Positions 1 to 9,089 of a stretch of DNA of 39,507 bases are shown piece after piece. The stretch is taken from NCBI GenBank assembly GCA_903889245.1, contig CAISWQ010000019.1, positions 1-39,507 on the forward strand, in the 5' to 3' direction. Below the pieces are notes generated by a model that was not told the DNA's origin, ran no database searches, and saw only the letters and a program-made list of their open reading frames with translations. The position numbers and the translations under genes were made by a program. Origin of the DNA: an uncultured Lentisphaerota bacterium (GTDB lineage: Bacteria > Verrucomicrobiota > Kiritimatiellia > CAIQIC01). Numbering within the stretch: the first letter of the stretch is position 1; the number at the start of each line of letters is the position of its first letter.

Positions 1-361
1 GCGCATCGCCCAGCTCCGTGCCCGCTCCGCTGCGCGGGCGGCCGAGGAACTGCACGCGGTCCGCGCGGATGCGGTGCCGCGACCGGTTCTCGCCGCCCTC
101 GGTCTTCCACTGCTCGAACTGCAGGATGCCCTCGACCAGGATCGGCGAGCCCTTGGAAAGGTACTCGCGGCAGGCTTCCGCCGGCTTGCCCCAGACGACG
201 ACATCAATGAAGCACGTCTCTTCCTTCTTCTGCCCGTCCACCGTATAGACGCGCGTGCTGGCCAGCCGGAGATCGCCAACCGCGCTGCCGGAGGGCGTGT
301 AGCGCACCTCGGGATCGCGGGTCAGGTTGCCGACCATGAAGATATGGTTGAGCGAGGCCAT
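1..361 (-). CDS. ssb: Single-stranded DNA-binding protein, partial (C-terminus beyond window)
   Basis: Binds single-stranded DNA during replication, repair and recombination. The visible 120 residues begin MASLNHIFMVGNLTRDPEVR, the typical opening of the SSB OB-fold, followed by FIDVVVWGKPAE, the SKGSPILVEG segment and W-K-T-E-G-G. The frame is open to the window edge, so the acidic C-terminal tail that recruits partner proteins is not seen. The start ATG is at 361-359, three bases after the rpsF stop, so it is the next cistron of that operon. The rpsF-ssb pairing is common in bacteria and supports the call. Confidence 0.95.
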   Translation of the reverse strand, partial: MASLNHIFMVGNLTRDPEVRYTPSGSAVGDLRLASTRVYTVDGQKKEETCFIDVVVWGKPAEACREYLSKGSPILVEGILQFEQWKTEGGENRSRHRIRADRVQFLGRPRSGAGTELGDA

Positions 362-364
362 GGC

Positions 365-709
365 TTACTTCGCAGCCTTGTCCTTCGCCTCGGCCGGCTT
401 CGCCTCCGCCGGAACCGGCAGGGGCGCGCTGGCGCGCATGATCGTGACGCGGAAGACGGACTCGTTCAGGCGGTACTTGGCCAGCAACGGGCTGATGTGC
501 TCGCCGCCGCACTTGAAGGTGATCAGGACATATTGCCCGCCGGCCTTCTTATCCAGCACGCGCGCAAACTGCTTGGCGCCCATGCGGGTGGAGCTCTCCA
601 CCTCGCCGCCGACCTTCTTGATCTCCGCGCGGACCTTGTTCAGCGCCTCTTCGAGCGCATCGTCCTTCAGTTCCTCGCCAAAGATGAACATCGCCTCATA
701 CTTGTTCAT
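365..709 (-). CDS. rpsF: 30S ribosomal protein bS6
   Basis: Small-subunit ribosomal protein that pairs with bS18 on the 16S rRNA platform. The 114-residue product starts MNKYEAMFIF, as bS6 does (Y-E-x-M-x-I), and carries the RMGAKQFAR segment of the family's central strand. Length is usual for bS6 apart from a short charged tail rich in Ala, Lys and Glu at residues 98-114. It lies 4 bases after pth and 3 bases before ssb, so all three are probably on one message. Confidence 0.95.
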   Translation of the reverse strand: MNKYEAMFIFGEELKDDALEEALNKVRAEIKKVGGEVESSTRMGAKQFARVLDKKAGGQYVLITFKCGGEHISPLLAKYRLNESVFRVTIMRASAPLPVPAEAKPAEAKDKAAK

Positions 710-713
710 GCCG

Positions 714-1298
714 TCATTTCCCTTCTTCTATCGTTATGCCATTAAACTGGTTCATCGCCGCTTCCGCGCCCTCGCGCAGGATGCATTCGACCGCATCCGC
801 GGCCGCCGCGACCACCGGCTCCAGCGCGCGGCGTTCTCCCGCGCTGAACCGGCCGAGTACATGGCTCGTCGCATCGCCCTCGCCCACCGCCCGGCCGATG
901 CCGACGCGCACGCGGGCGAACTCGTCCGAACCCAACTGCTCGATCACCGACTTCAGGCCGTTATGCCCGCCGGCCCCGCCGCGCGCCCGGATGCGCAGCC
1001 TGCCCAGTGGCAGTTCCATGTCGTCGCTCACGACGATCACGTCCGCGGCCTCGAGCCCGCGCTTGCGGGCCAGCGGCGCGACCGCGGTGCCGCTCAAATT
1101 CATGTACGTCACTGGCTTCGCCAGCAGCGCCGGTTGACCGGCGACTTCCGCGCTGGCCGTCTCCGCCTTCGCCAGCCACGGCTTGCGGAAGTCCGTTCCC
1201 GCGCGCCGCGCCAGCTCGTCGAGCACCGCAAAACCGATGTTGTGCCGCGTACGCACGTACTGCTTGCCGGGATTGCCCAAGCCGACGATCAGTTTCAC
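714..1298 (-). CDS. pth: Peptidyl-tRNA hydrolase
   Basis: Cleaves the ester bond of peptidyl-tRNA that has dropped off ribosomes, recycling the tRNA. The 194-residue protein begins MKLIVGLGNPGKQY and then TRHNIGF, giving the substrate-binding Asn9 and catalytic His19 expected from the E. coli enzyme (Asn10, His20). The VSDDMELPLG and GGAGGHNGLKS motifs follow at about residues 91-116. Length is normal. It sits between rplY (26-base gap) and rpsF (4-base gap) in the translation operon. Confidence 0.96.
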   Translation of the reverse strand: MKLIVGLGNPGKQYVRTRHNIGFAVLDELARRAGTDFRKPWLAKAETASAEVAGQPALLAKPVTYMNLSGTAVAPLARKRGLEAADVIVVSDDMELPLGRLRIRARGGAGGHNGLKSVIEQLGSDEFARVRVGIGRAVGEGDATSHVLGRFSAGERRALEPVVAAAADAVECILREGAEAAMNQFNGITIEEGK

Positions 1299-1324
1299 GG
1301 CGCCATCCTACGCGGCACGCAACC

Positions 1325-2125
1325 TTACTTCTTCTTCGGGGCCTCGGCGGCCTTCGCGCCAGCGGCGGGCTTCGCACCCGCGGCGGGAGCGGCGGCGGCA
1401 GGCGCTTTGCCGGCATCTTTCGCGCCGGCTTCCTTCTTGCCCGCTTCCTTCCCGGCGGCGCCCTCGGCGGCGGCGCCTTCCTCGCCCTCTTCCTTCTTCG
1501 CCGTGATGACTTCCGGCTCTGCGGCGGCGCCCTCGGCGGCCACCGGCGCCACCTCTTCCTCGGCGCGCGGCGCGGCGACGGCGACGATCGCGAGATCGGC
1601 CGCGCTCAACACCGTCACCTTGCTCTTGTCCACCTTCACGTCGGCCACCGTCAGGCGGTCGCCGATGTTCAGGTTGGCGACATCGAGCACGAAAAGTTCG
1701 GGGATGTCCGTCGGCAAGCACTCGACGAGGACCGCGCGCACCATGTGATCGAGCACGCCGCCCTGCTGCGCGACGCCGACCGGTTCGCCGGTGAGGCGGA
1801 TGGGCACCTCGATGCGCAGCTTGCGCGTCATCGAGATCGCGTTAAGGTCCACGTGGATGATGCGGTGCGACACGGGATGCCGCTGGATTTCCTTGATGAG
1901 CGCCTTGCACGCCTGGCTGCCGGTGACCTCGAGATCGAGGATGAACTGCTCGCTCGTGTGGCCCTTGAGAAACTGCACCAGGTCATGCTCGTTGAGTTGG
2001 ATCAATTGCGTCGCGTGCTCCGTGCCATAGACGATGCCCGGCACGTTGCCGCCCCGGCGAATCCGCCCGGCGGGCTGCTTGCCCTTGAGTGTCCGCGGTT
2101 CCGCCTTCAATACCACTGCTTTCAT
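1325..2125 (-). CDS. rplY: 50S ribosomal protein bL25, CTC/TL5 type with a long low-complexity tail
   Basis: Binds 5S rRNA in the large subunit. The first roughly 185 residues are a two-domain CTC/TL5-type bL25: the 5S-binding N-terminal domain (starting MKAVVLKAEPRTLKGKQPAG) and the beta-rich TL5 domain ending near DLAIVAVAAPR. The remaining roughly 80 residues are almost only Ala, Glu, Lys, Gly and Pro, a probably disordered extension longer than in most homologues I know. The DNA of the tail is correspondingly repetitive (GCC, GCG and AAG codons). The gene follows prs by 12 bases in the same operon. Confidence 0.93.
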   Translation of the reverse strand: MKAVVLKAEPRTLKGKQPAGRIRRGGNVPGIVYGTEHATQLIQLNEHDLVQFLKGHTSEQFILDLEVTGSQACKALIKEIQRHPVSHRIIHVDLNAISMTRKLRIEVPIRLTGEPVGVAQQGGVLDHMVRAVLVECLPTDIPELFVLDVANLNIGDRLTVADVKVDKSKVTVLSAADLAIVAVAAPRAEEEVAPVAAEGAAAEPEVITAKKEEGEEGAAAEGAAGKEAGKKEAGAKDAGKAPAAAAPAAGAKPAAGAKAAEAPKKK

Positions 2126-2137
2126 TCGCTTCCCTTT

Positions 2138-3091
2138 CTATACCTTGAATAGACTCGTCACCGACTGGTCGTTGTGGATGCGCAGGATCGCCTCGCCCAG
2201 CAACTCCGCCACCGACAGCACCTTCACATTCATCCCGTTCCAGCGTTTGCGCGGCACGCTATCGGTCGTCACCAGTTCCTCGATCGGCGAATGCTTCAGC
2301 CGTTCGAGGCCCTCATCGGTCACCATCCCATGCGTGACGGCAGCCATGATGCTCTTCGCGCCGTGCTCCTTGCACATCTGCGCCGCGGCGCAGAGCGTGC
2401 CGGCCGTGCTCGTCAAATCGTCCACGAGGACCGCCTCGCAGCCCTTGACATCGCCGACCATGCTCACGACCTCGATATCCGTCGCCGTCTTGCGCTGCTT
2501 GGCCACGATCGCCAGCCCCGCGTTGAGCATCGTCGCGTACCCGTGCGCCATCTTCAGGCCGCCGGTATCCGGGGCCACGATGACCAGCTTGGTGAACTTT
2601 TTCTTCTCGCGCAGATACTTCACGATCACCGGCGAGGCGAACAGATGATCCACCGGGATGTCGAAGAAGCCCTGAATCTGCTGCGAGTGCAGGTCCATCG
2701 CCAGCAACCGGTTCGCGCCCGCCGCGACCAACAGGTTCGCCACGAGTTTCGCCGTGATCGGCACGCGCGGCTGATCCTTGCGGTCCTGGCGCGCGTAGCC
2801 GAAGAACGGCATCACCGCCGTGATCCGCGCCGCCGACGCGCGTCGCGCCGCGTCAATCATGATCAGCAGCTCCATCAGGTTTTCGTTCGGCGGCTTGCAG
2901 GTGGACTGGATGATGAAGACATCCTTGCCGCGGAGATTCTCGATGTACTTCACGAACACTTCGCCATCCGGGAAGCGCCCGATCGTCACCTCGCCCAGGG
3001 GCTGGTTGACGTACGCGGCGATCTTCTCGGCCAGCGGCCGGTTCGCGTTACCCGAAAAAATTCTCAAACCCGATTCTCCGTTCACGATCAA
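2138..3091 (-). CDS. prs: Ribose-phosphate pyrophosphokinase (PRPP synthetase)
   Basis: Makes PRPP from ribose 5-phosphate and ATP for nucleotide, His, Trp and NAD synthesis. Its 317 residues match the class I enzyme in length and order: RIFSGNANRPLAEKIA, FPDGEVFVKYIENLRGKDVF, the ATP region PFFGYARQDRK, MDLHSQQIQGFFD, VIVAPDTGG and the PRPP loop VLVDDLTSTAGTL. The start is uncertain. A TTG at 3091 lies at good distance from an AAGGAA box, and a GTG at 3085 is two codons further in. It is the first protein gene after tRNA-Gln, with rplY 12 bases downstream. Confidence 0.95.
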   Translation of the reverse strand: MIVNGESGLRIFSGNANRPLAEKIAAYVNQPLGEVTIGRFPDGEVFVKYIENLRGKDVFIIQSTCKPPNENLMELLIMIDAARRASAARITAVMPFFGYARQDRKDQPRVPITAKLVANLLVAAGANRLLAMDLHSQQIQGFFDIPVDHLFASPVIVKYLREKKKFTKLVIVAPDTGGLKMAHGYATMLNAGLAIVAKQRKTATDIEVVSMVGDVKGCEAVLVDDLTSTAGTLCAAAQMCKEHGAKSIMAAVTHGMVTDEGLERLKHSPIEELVTTDSVPRKRWNGMNVKVLSVAELLGEAILRIHNDQSVTSLFKV

Positions 3092-3113
3092 AAAATTCCT
3101 TCGCGCGCGGCGC

Positions 3114-3187
3114 TGGTTGCCCGACTAGGATTCGAACCTAGACTCTGGCCTCCAAAGGGCCGTGTGCTGCCATTACACCATCGGGCA
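3114..3187 (-). tRNA. tRNA-Gln (anticodon TTG)
   Basis: Folds as a full cloverleaf on the minus strand. The 7-bp acceptor is TGCCCGA/TCGGGCA. The D arm is GTG/CAC with loop TAATGGCAG. The anticodon arm is CGGCC/GGCCA, with one C-A mismatch at its top, around loop CTTTGGA. The T arm is CTAGG/CCTAG around TTCGAAT. Bases 34-36 are TTG with a U at 33, so it reads CAA glutamine codons. A73 and an encoded CCA end follow at 3117-3114. It lies 22 bases before prs on the same strand and could share its transcript. Confidence 0.95.
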
Positions 3188-3344
3188 GACGAAAAAAAAC
3201 ACACGCCGACGCGGGTCTTCCCCGCGCCAGCGAGAGCCGCCCGGCCCGCCAAACGGCCATCAGACCGGCATCGCGTCGCCGCGAAAGCGCCGCAACGTAG
3301 TCAAATCCCCGCCCCGCGTCAAGGAATTCGTGCCCTGCCGTGCA

Positions 3345-3487
3345 TTTTTCCAGGCCTTGGAAAACAGACCGCATTTTTTTCCAAGTCTTGGGGAAATTCC
3401 GAGGCTTCTTTCCGGGCCCGCAAAAACCGGTGGCTTGGCTTTTCAAGCCTGGTACTAACGCCCGGCACCGGTTTCCAAGCCTTGGAA
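3345..3487. repeat. Palindrome cluster A (TTTTCCAA-N3-TTGGAAAA family), four copies
   Basis: Copies lie at 3345-3364, 3374-3396 (one arm mutated), 3434-3452 (degenerate) and 3472-3487. The last abuts the hldD stop codon at 3488. The first two are close to 8-bp arms around a 3-base centre (GCC, GTC). The cluster fills the interval downstream of hldD and upstream of tRNA-Gln. It is less well conserved than clusters B and C, and the spacers are 9 to 40 bases. No repeat protein or integrase accompanies it. Confidence 0.85.
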
Positions 3488-4453
3488 TCAGACACACTGT
3501 TCCAACCATTGGACGTAGGCCCGGATGCCCTCTTCGAGGTTGGTGAAGTCGGCGCGATAGCCGGCGCCGCGGAGGCTGGCGACCTCGGCCTGCGTGCTGT
3601 ACTGGTAGCGGTCGCGGATCGCCTCCGGCATCTCGATGAACTCGAGCTTGGGTGCGCGGCCGAGCGCGGCAAAGACCGCCTGCGTCAGGTCGAGCCACGT
3701 ACGCGCCTGGCCGGTGCCGACGTTGAAAAGGCCGCCCGCCCCACCCTCCCCGGCGAAGAACAGCGTCACATCCACGGCATCCTTCACAAAGATGAAGTCG
3801 CGGACCTGCTCGCCGTCCTTGAACTCCGCCTTGTAGGACTTGAACAATTTGACGACGCCATCCTTCTTGATCTGGCCCCACGCCTTGTGCACCACGGAGC
3901 GCATATCGCCCTTGTGCGCCTCGCGCGGGCCATAGACGTTGAAGTATTTCAGGCCGACGATCCGGTCAAAGAGATTCTGCCGCAGCGCCCAGAGGTCGAA
4001 CATATGCTTGGAGTAGCCGTACATGTTCAGCGGCTGGAGGTCGGGCAGTTTTTCCAGGTCATCGCTATAGCCGAGCGCGCCATCGCCATAGGTCGCGGCG
4101 CTGGAGGCATAGACGAACCGCGTGTTGTGGTGCAGGCACCACTCGCAGAGTTCGCGGGTGAAGCGGTAGTTGTTGTCGGCCAGGTAACTCGCGTTGCGCT
4201 CGGTCGTCGCGCTGCACGCGCCGAGATGGATGACCGCATCCACTTCGCCGAGCGAATCCTGCCGCACATGGAAGCGGAAGTCATCGGCCTCCCAGTAGTC
4301 GGCGAACTTCAGGCCGACGAGGTTTTTCCACTTCTCGTCGGCGCCGAGGATGTCCACGACGAGGATGTCATCCACGCCGCGCGCGTTCAGCGCCGCGATG
4401 ACATTGCTGCCGATGAAACCCGCCCCGCCGGTGACGATGTATTTTCCGCTCAT
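3488..4453 (-). CDS. hldD: ADP-L-glycero-D-manno-heptose 6-epimerase
   Basis: Last step of ADP-heptose synthesis for the LPS inner core: epimerises ADP-D,D-heptose to ADP-L,D-heptose in the cytoplasm. The 321-residue protein has the Rossmann motif TGGAGFIGSN (8-17) and an extended-SDR Tyr145-x3-Lys149 pair in MYGYSKHMFDLW. Other family segments are LGACSATTE, FKSYKAEFKDGEQVRDFIFVKD and NVGTGQARTW. I start it at the ATG before SGKYIVTGG because AGAGG sits just upstream; an in-frame ATG 20 codons earlier adds nothing recognisable. Its heptose partners are the split hldE genes at 5502 and 11541. A palindrome repeat touches its stop codon. Confidence 0.95.
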   Translation of the reverse strand: MSGKYIVTGGAGFIGSNVIAALNARGVDDILVVDILGADEKWKNLVGLKFADYWEADDFRFHVRQDSLGEVDAVIHLGACSATTERNASYLADNNYRFTRELCEWCLHHNTRFVYASSAATYGDGALGYSDDLEKLPDLQPLNMYGYSKHMFDLWALRQNLFDRIVGLKYFNVYGPREAHKGDMRSVVHKAWGQIKKDGVVKLFKSYKAEFKDGEQVRDFIFVKDAVDVTLFFAGEGGAGGLFNVGTGQARTWLDLTQAVFAALGRAPKLEFIEMPEAIRDRYQYSTQAEVASLRGAGYRADFTNLEEGIRAYVQWLEQCV

Positions 4454-4926
4454 TGAAGACCTCTGTAATCCGTTTGGCGGCCATGACGATACCGGAATCC
4501 ACCGGCATGGCAAGGTTTTCGGAGGTGCGGCAAGCGTTCAATCCGGCGGACTGCGGACGCCCGCCCCGGTTTGCTGCGCGGAGCAACCCGCCTAGCGCAG
4601 CGGCAGCGCGCCTGCAACTTGGCGGGCACGGTACCCCGCAGCACTCGCTCCCACTCCTCGCATCCCCCGCCCAGTTCAGCCAGCCCACACCCACCATTTT
4701 CTGGATATACAAATTGTCTTTTGCCGGCTGCGGCGCGTCTGCATAACGACAACTTCGCCCGCAAGCGAAAAAACAGATGCGGCTCTAAAGGCTTGCCTCA
4801 CAAGCCGTTTTTCCACTTGTCTTGCCCGGTATGCCTGCCTAATCTGCCGCCGTGACAAGGATTGGAAAACTGCATAAAGACAACTTTCGGTTCGTTCAAT
4901 AATACTGTTCGGCCTGAACAAAATCC
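4454..4926. other. 473-base intergenic region of lower GC, no gene recognised
   Basis: Lies between the divergent starts of hldD and the DUF6188-like gene. The second half (about 4680-4926) is clearly poorer in GC than the rest of the window. No ORF here resembles a protein family. A degenerate half of the TTGGAAAA palindrome (CAAGGATTGGAAAA) is at 4856-4869. A tRNA-like stretch near 4590-4650 lacks a T arm and was rejected. Promoters for both flanking genes must be here, but I cannot place them with confidence. Confidence 0.5.
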
Positions 4927-5373
4927 ATGAGCCGCGTGATCCATACCGAGCGATGCGGCTATCCAGAGGTGAATCTCTCGTGGATGGTTGGCCGTACCGT
5001 CCGGGCTGTATCGTTCCACGAACCCACGCTATGGATATTTTCGCTCGGCGCAACAGAGCACATCGCCGTCGAGTGTCTGTGGCGAATTCTCCGAGATGGA
5101 TGCATCGCGATGTGTAGCGGCGATCACGGCCATCCCTTCGGATTGCCGGAACCCGTTAACGCAGAGCGCGACGCGATGGAGTGGCTTTCCTCTTCGCCGG
5201 TCAGCGCCGTGAAGCTGATCGAAGGCACAGCCGATATTGTGTTGGATGTCGGAAGCGTGTTTCGTCTCGAGATCATTTCGGAGTCGAATGGCTACCAGAG
5301 CTGGTCAATCCACGGTCCCGAGGGAGCGTGCTATGCGGCTCACGGCGGGAGACTGTGCAAGTGGGTTGAGTAA
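4927..5373 (+). CDS. DUF6188-like hypothetical protein
   Basis: A 148-residue protein with no signal peptide or membrane segment. Its pattern resembles small proteins of the DUF6188 type: a start of G-R-T-V-x-A-V-S-F followed by alternating strands, SSPVSAVKLIEGTADIVLDVGSVFRLEI, then Y-Q-S-W, and a closing H-G-G-R-L-C-K-W. The YxxW and GG-x-L-x-x-W ends are the most telling. The function of that family is not known to me. Codon use is less GC-biased than in its neighbours and it is one of few plus-strand genes in the first 13 kb, so recent acquisition is plausible. It splits hldD from hldE. Confidence 0.6.
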   Translation: MSRVIHTERCGYPEVNLSWMVGRTVRAVSFHEPTLWIFSLGATEHIAVECLWRILRDGCIAMCSGDHGHPFGLPEPVNAERDAMEWLSSSPVSAVKLIEGTADIVLDVGSVFRLEIISESNGYQSWSIHGPEGACYAAHGGRLCKWVE

Positions 5374-5452
5374 CTACGACCAGATGGTGGGCTGGCCGAA
5401 CCAAGCGATGGAGCAGAATCGCGATAGCGTCCTGCGGAGTTGAGAATCCAGT

Positions 5453-5474
5453 GCCGCGATCTGCTCATCGCGGC
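5453..5474. terminator. Hairpin between convergent genes
   Basis: Perfect 8-bp inverted repeat GCCGCGAT-CTGCTC-ATCGCGGC in the 128-base gap between the DUF6188-like gene (plus) and hldE (minus). The position between converging genes suggests a bidirectional terminator. No T-run follows on either side, so it is not a canonical intrinsic terminator. Confidence 0.35.
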
Positions 5475-5501
5475 CGTTGGACCATAAATCGCCCGGCCAG
5501 T

Positions 5502-5996
5502 TTAAGACTTGTCGCTATACGCGGCGAGTACGCGGCGGACGAGTTCGGTGGTGGAGAGGCCGGCGACCATCTTGGCGAGGACCACCTTGCCGCCGTGCGC
5601 CTCGACCACGTCGCGGCCACTGACGTAATGCGCCCAATCCTCGGCCTTCACGAGCACGTCGGGCAGCAACGCAGCGATCAGGTCGCGCGGCTCGTCCTCG
5701 TCGAAAATGCAGACGTAGTCCACCACTTCCAGCGCCGCCAGCATCCGCGCGCGATGCTCCTGTTCGAGGATCGGACGCTGCGGCCCCTTGTAGCGGCGCA
5801 CCGAGGCGTCGGAGTTCAGCCCGACGATCAGCAGGTCGCCCTGCTCGCGTGCGAACTGGAGATAGGTGACGTGTCCATCGTGCAGCAGATCGAAGCTGCC
5901 GTTGGTGAAGACGATCTTCCGGCCAGCCTGCCGCAGCCGCCCGCACTCGGCCTGCAAGGCCGGCCGCGTCAGGATTTTGGCTTCCAGTGTACGCAT
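5502..5996 (-). CDS. hldE2: D-glycero-beta-D-manno-heptose 1-phosphate adenylyltransferase (stand-alone HldE C-domain)
   Basis: Transfers AMP from ATP to heptose 1-phosphate, giving ADP-heptose. The 164 residues are a nucleotidyltransferase-fold domain with TNGSFDLLHDGHVTYL, where His39 and His42 form the HxGH nucleotide motif. LIVGLNSDASVRRYKG, DYVCIFDEDEP and the AGLSTTELVRR segment (equivalent of the family's STT[K/E] motif) follow. E. coli has this domain fused to the kinase; here the kinase is at 11541-12548. An ATG 14 codons upstream is possible, but the chosen start fits homologues that begin just before this domain. Confidence 0.93.
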   Translation of the reverse strand: MRTLEAKILTRPALQAECGRLRQAGRKIVFTNGSFDLLHDGHVTYLQFAREQGDLLIVGLNSDASVRRYKGPQRPILEQEHRARMLAALEVVDYVCIFDEDEPRDLIAALLPDVLVKAEDWAHYVSGRDVVEAHGGKVVLAKMVAGLSTTELVRRVLAAYSDKS

Positions 5997-6086
5997 CGCG
6001 GGGGAGTTAATCGCAGCGCGGCGCGCGCGGCAATCCAAATGTGGGCATCAAACGCTGGGACGGAGCGGCCGGAGCAGGCCGATCAT

Positions 6087-7745
6087 CTACCGCGCCGGCA
6101 GGGGCTGGGCTGGTGGCGGGACGGCGGCGAGGGTTTCCTGCACGGGCACGCGCCGGCCGATGGCGAAGAGGCGCAACGCCTGTTGCAGATAAGGAACCTC
6201 GGCTGGATTCAACGCGCAGACATAAAGCGTATCGTGGGCGCAGATGGCATTGTTGGAGATGCGCCAGGTCGCCAGCGGAATCCAGTCGGGCATCGGGCCG
6301 GGCAGCAATTCGGGATAGACGATGGCGATGCGGGCCTTGCGCTCCGTCACCAGCTCCCGCAGGCGGTCAGGCGTCCATGCGCCCTCATGCATCAAGCGAA
6401 CGATCTCCGTGTTGATCAGGCCGCCGGTATCCACACAGCGGACATCGGTGAAGAAGGTGATGGCGCCGACATCGTTGATGACCACGGTCTCGCGGTCATA
6501 AAACGTCTTCAGGAAAAGCATCATCTGGAAGTGCTGGTGATAGACGTTCTGCATGGCGGGCACGGTCTGCCGGAAGGCAAGCCCGGCGCGCATACAGGCC
6601 GGCGCCACGCACAGCACGGACAGACCAAGCAACAAGTAGCGACGGGGACGCGCCAGGGTGGACCACAGACCACCAGCCAGCAGCAGGGCGGCGAGTAGGC
6701 CGAAGACCACCAGATAGGCTTCGTAGCGGTAGAACCAACCGGTCTGCGCGAACTGGCAGTGCAGCAACAGCACCGGCAGAAAGAGCAGGGCGAACCAGTC
6801 GGCCGCCGCCAGGGTTTTGGTTTTGTACCAGCGGGTCAGCAGCAGCACGGCGACCAGCAGCGCCAGGCCGAGCAGATGTCCATCCAGCCAGACCAACTTG
6901 GCCAGCGAGCGGCCGCCGAGCGCGAGAAAGATGTTGAGCGTGGAATCGAACTTGGGGAACTCGCCCTTGGTCATCAGCGAATTCGGCAGCCAGTAGCCGC
7001 CGTGTTGCACGGAGTAACAGCCCATCAGCAGCACCGGCAGAACGGCGCAGGCCACCAGGCCCAGCGCCACGCCCCAGCGCCGCCGGAGTAACAAGCCACC
7101 ACCCACCACCGCGGCGACGAACAGCGTTTCAAACCGCGTCGCCGTCGCCAGCAGGCCCAGCAGCCAGAGCAGCGCCACGCGCCGGCGGTCGGCCGGCCCG
7201 GCGGGCGCGGCCAGCAGCCCGCCAGCCACGTAACTCAAGGCCAGCACCAGCGCGGTGTGGAGGATATGCTCCATGCCGGAGAACAGCGCCGGAATCAGCG
7301 GCATCAGGAAGATGACGCCGAGCAAGCCCGCGGCGATGACCGGCTCGGAGGCAAGTTGGCGGCGCAGCAGCGCCGCGCAGACCGCGAGCAGACCCAGCGC
7401 GCACAGCAGGTTGATGACCAGCAGCGCCAGTTCCTGCACGCCGCAACAGCGGAACACCAGCGTCAGCAGGCCGATGTATAGCGGCGATGAGGTGGAGGGC
7501 GTGAACTCATACTTCGTGATCCCAAACACACCGTCGCAGACCCAGTGCTTGGAGATCGCCATGTGGATATAGGCATCATCCAGCGGATAGACGAAGTGTC
7601 CCTGGTTGGCCTCCAGCGACTGCCGCAGTTGCCAGAAGCTCAAGCCGAGGAACACCGCCACCGCGCACGCCAACGCCCAGCGAACTTTTTTCCCGGCGGT
7701 GGTCCGCCGTTCATCTTCGTTCGCTGCGGCGTCAGTCGTGGTCAA
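6087..7745 (-). CDS. Polytopic membrane protein, probable GT-C glycosyltransferase-like
   Basis: A 552-residue integral membrane protein with about ten hydrophobic segments. The first (about 24-40) is followed by a periplasmic loop FVYPLDDAYIHMAISKH. The acidic pair Asp56-Asp57 in the first extracytoplasmic loop is where GT-C enzymes (PMT/ArnT-like, polyprenyl-phosphate sugar donors) keep catalytic acids. The soluble C-terminal part (about 400-552) contains ETVVINDVGAITFF. No close named family is evident to me. Position next to heptose genes fits a role in envelope glycan assembly, but substrate and activity are inference. Confidence 0.6.
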   Translation of the reverse strand: MTTTDAAANEDERRTTAGKKVRWALACAVAVFLGLSFWQLRQSLEANQGHFVYPLDDAYIHMAISKHWVCDGVFGITKYEFTPSTSSPLYIGLLTLVFRCCGVQELALLVINLLCALGLLAVCAALLRRQLASEPVIAAGLLGVIFLMPLIPALFSGMEHILHTALVLALSYVAGGLLAAPAGPADRRRVALLWLLGLLATATRFETLFVAAVVGGGLLLRRRWGVALGLVACAVLPVLLMGCYSVQHGGYWLPNSLMTKGEFPKFDSTLNIFLALGGRSLAKLVWLDGHLLGLALLVAVLLLTRWYKTKTLAAADWFALLFLPVLLLHCQFAQTGWFYRYEAYLVVFGLLAALLLAGGLWSTLARPRRYLLLGLSVLCVAPACMRAGLAFRQTVPAMQNVYHQHFQMMLFLKTFYDRETVVINDVGAITFFTDVRCVDTGGLINTEIVRLMHEGAWTPDRLRELVTERKARIAIVYPELLPGPMPDWIPLATWRISNNAICAHDTLYVCALNPAEVPYLQQALRLFAIGRRVPVQETLAAVPPPAQPLPAR

Positions 7746-7754
7746 GCAGCCTGC

Positions 7755-8975
<1,221 letters not shown>

Positions 8976-8995
8976 GTTGTGTTCCTATAAAAAGC

Positions 8996-9049
8996 GCCGC
9001 GTGGGGTCACGCGGCCTACAGTCCGTGTAGGCCCGGTCACCGACCGGGC
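8996..9049. repeat. Triple-hairpin element, copy I
   Basis: Three perfect 8-bp inverted repeats overlapping by two or three bases: GCCGCGTG/CACGCGGC (8996-9015), GGCCTACA/TGTAGGCC (9013-9033) and GCCCGGTC/GACCGGGC (9031-9049), with loops of 4, 5 and 3 bases. Copy II at 37668-37730 has the same order when one copy is reversed. It lies between the metallophosphoesterase stop and the icd start, so it could act as an attenuator, an mRNA-end hairpin or a REP-like element. Confidence 0.8.
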
Positions 9050-9089
9050 GCTTGTGCGCGGCTGTCTTAACAGAAAGATGCGGCGCGGT

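Noticed and set aside
74-1748. Long plus-strand open frames opposite rpsF, pth and rplY
   Set aside because: They are antisense shadows: compositions are Arg/Ala/Pro-rich without family motifs, while the minus strand carries clear ribosomal and hydrolase genes. High GC lengthens such frames throughout the window.
3345-3487. CRISPR array
   Set aside because: Units are perfect short palindromes, spacers are only 5 to 40 bases and partly conserved between clusters, and no cas gene is present.
3500-3516. Another palindrome copy (TCCAACCATTGGA) in the end of hldD
   Set aside because: Arms are short and it encodes the ordinary C-terminal VQWLEQ of the epimerase, so resemblance to the repeat is probably chance.
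4575-4660. A tRNA-like sequence with a D-arm-like and an anticodon-arm-like segment
   Set aside because: No TTCGAAT-type T arm is present, the anticodon loop has the wrong length and the acceptor stem has a mismatch. At best it is a decayed remnant, more likely chance.
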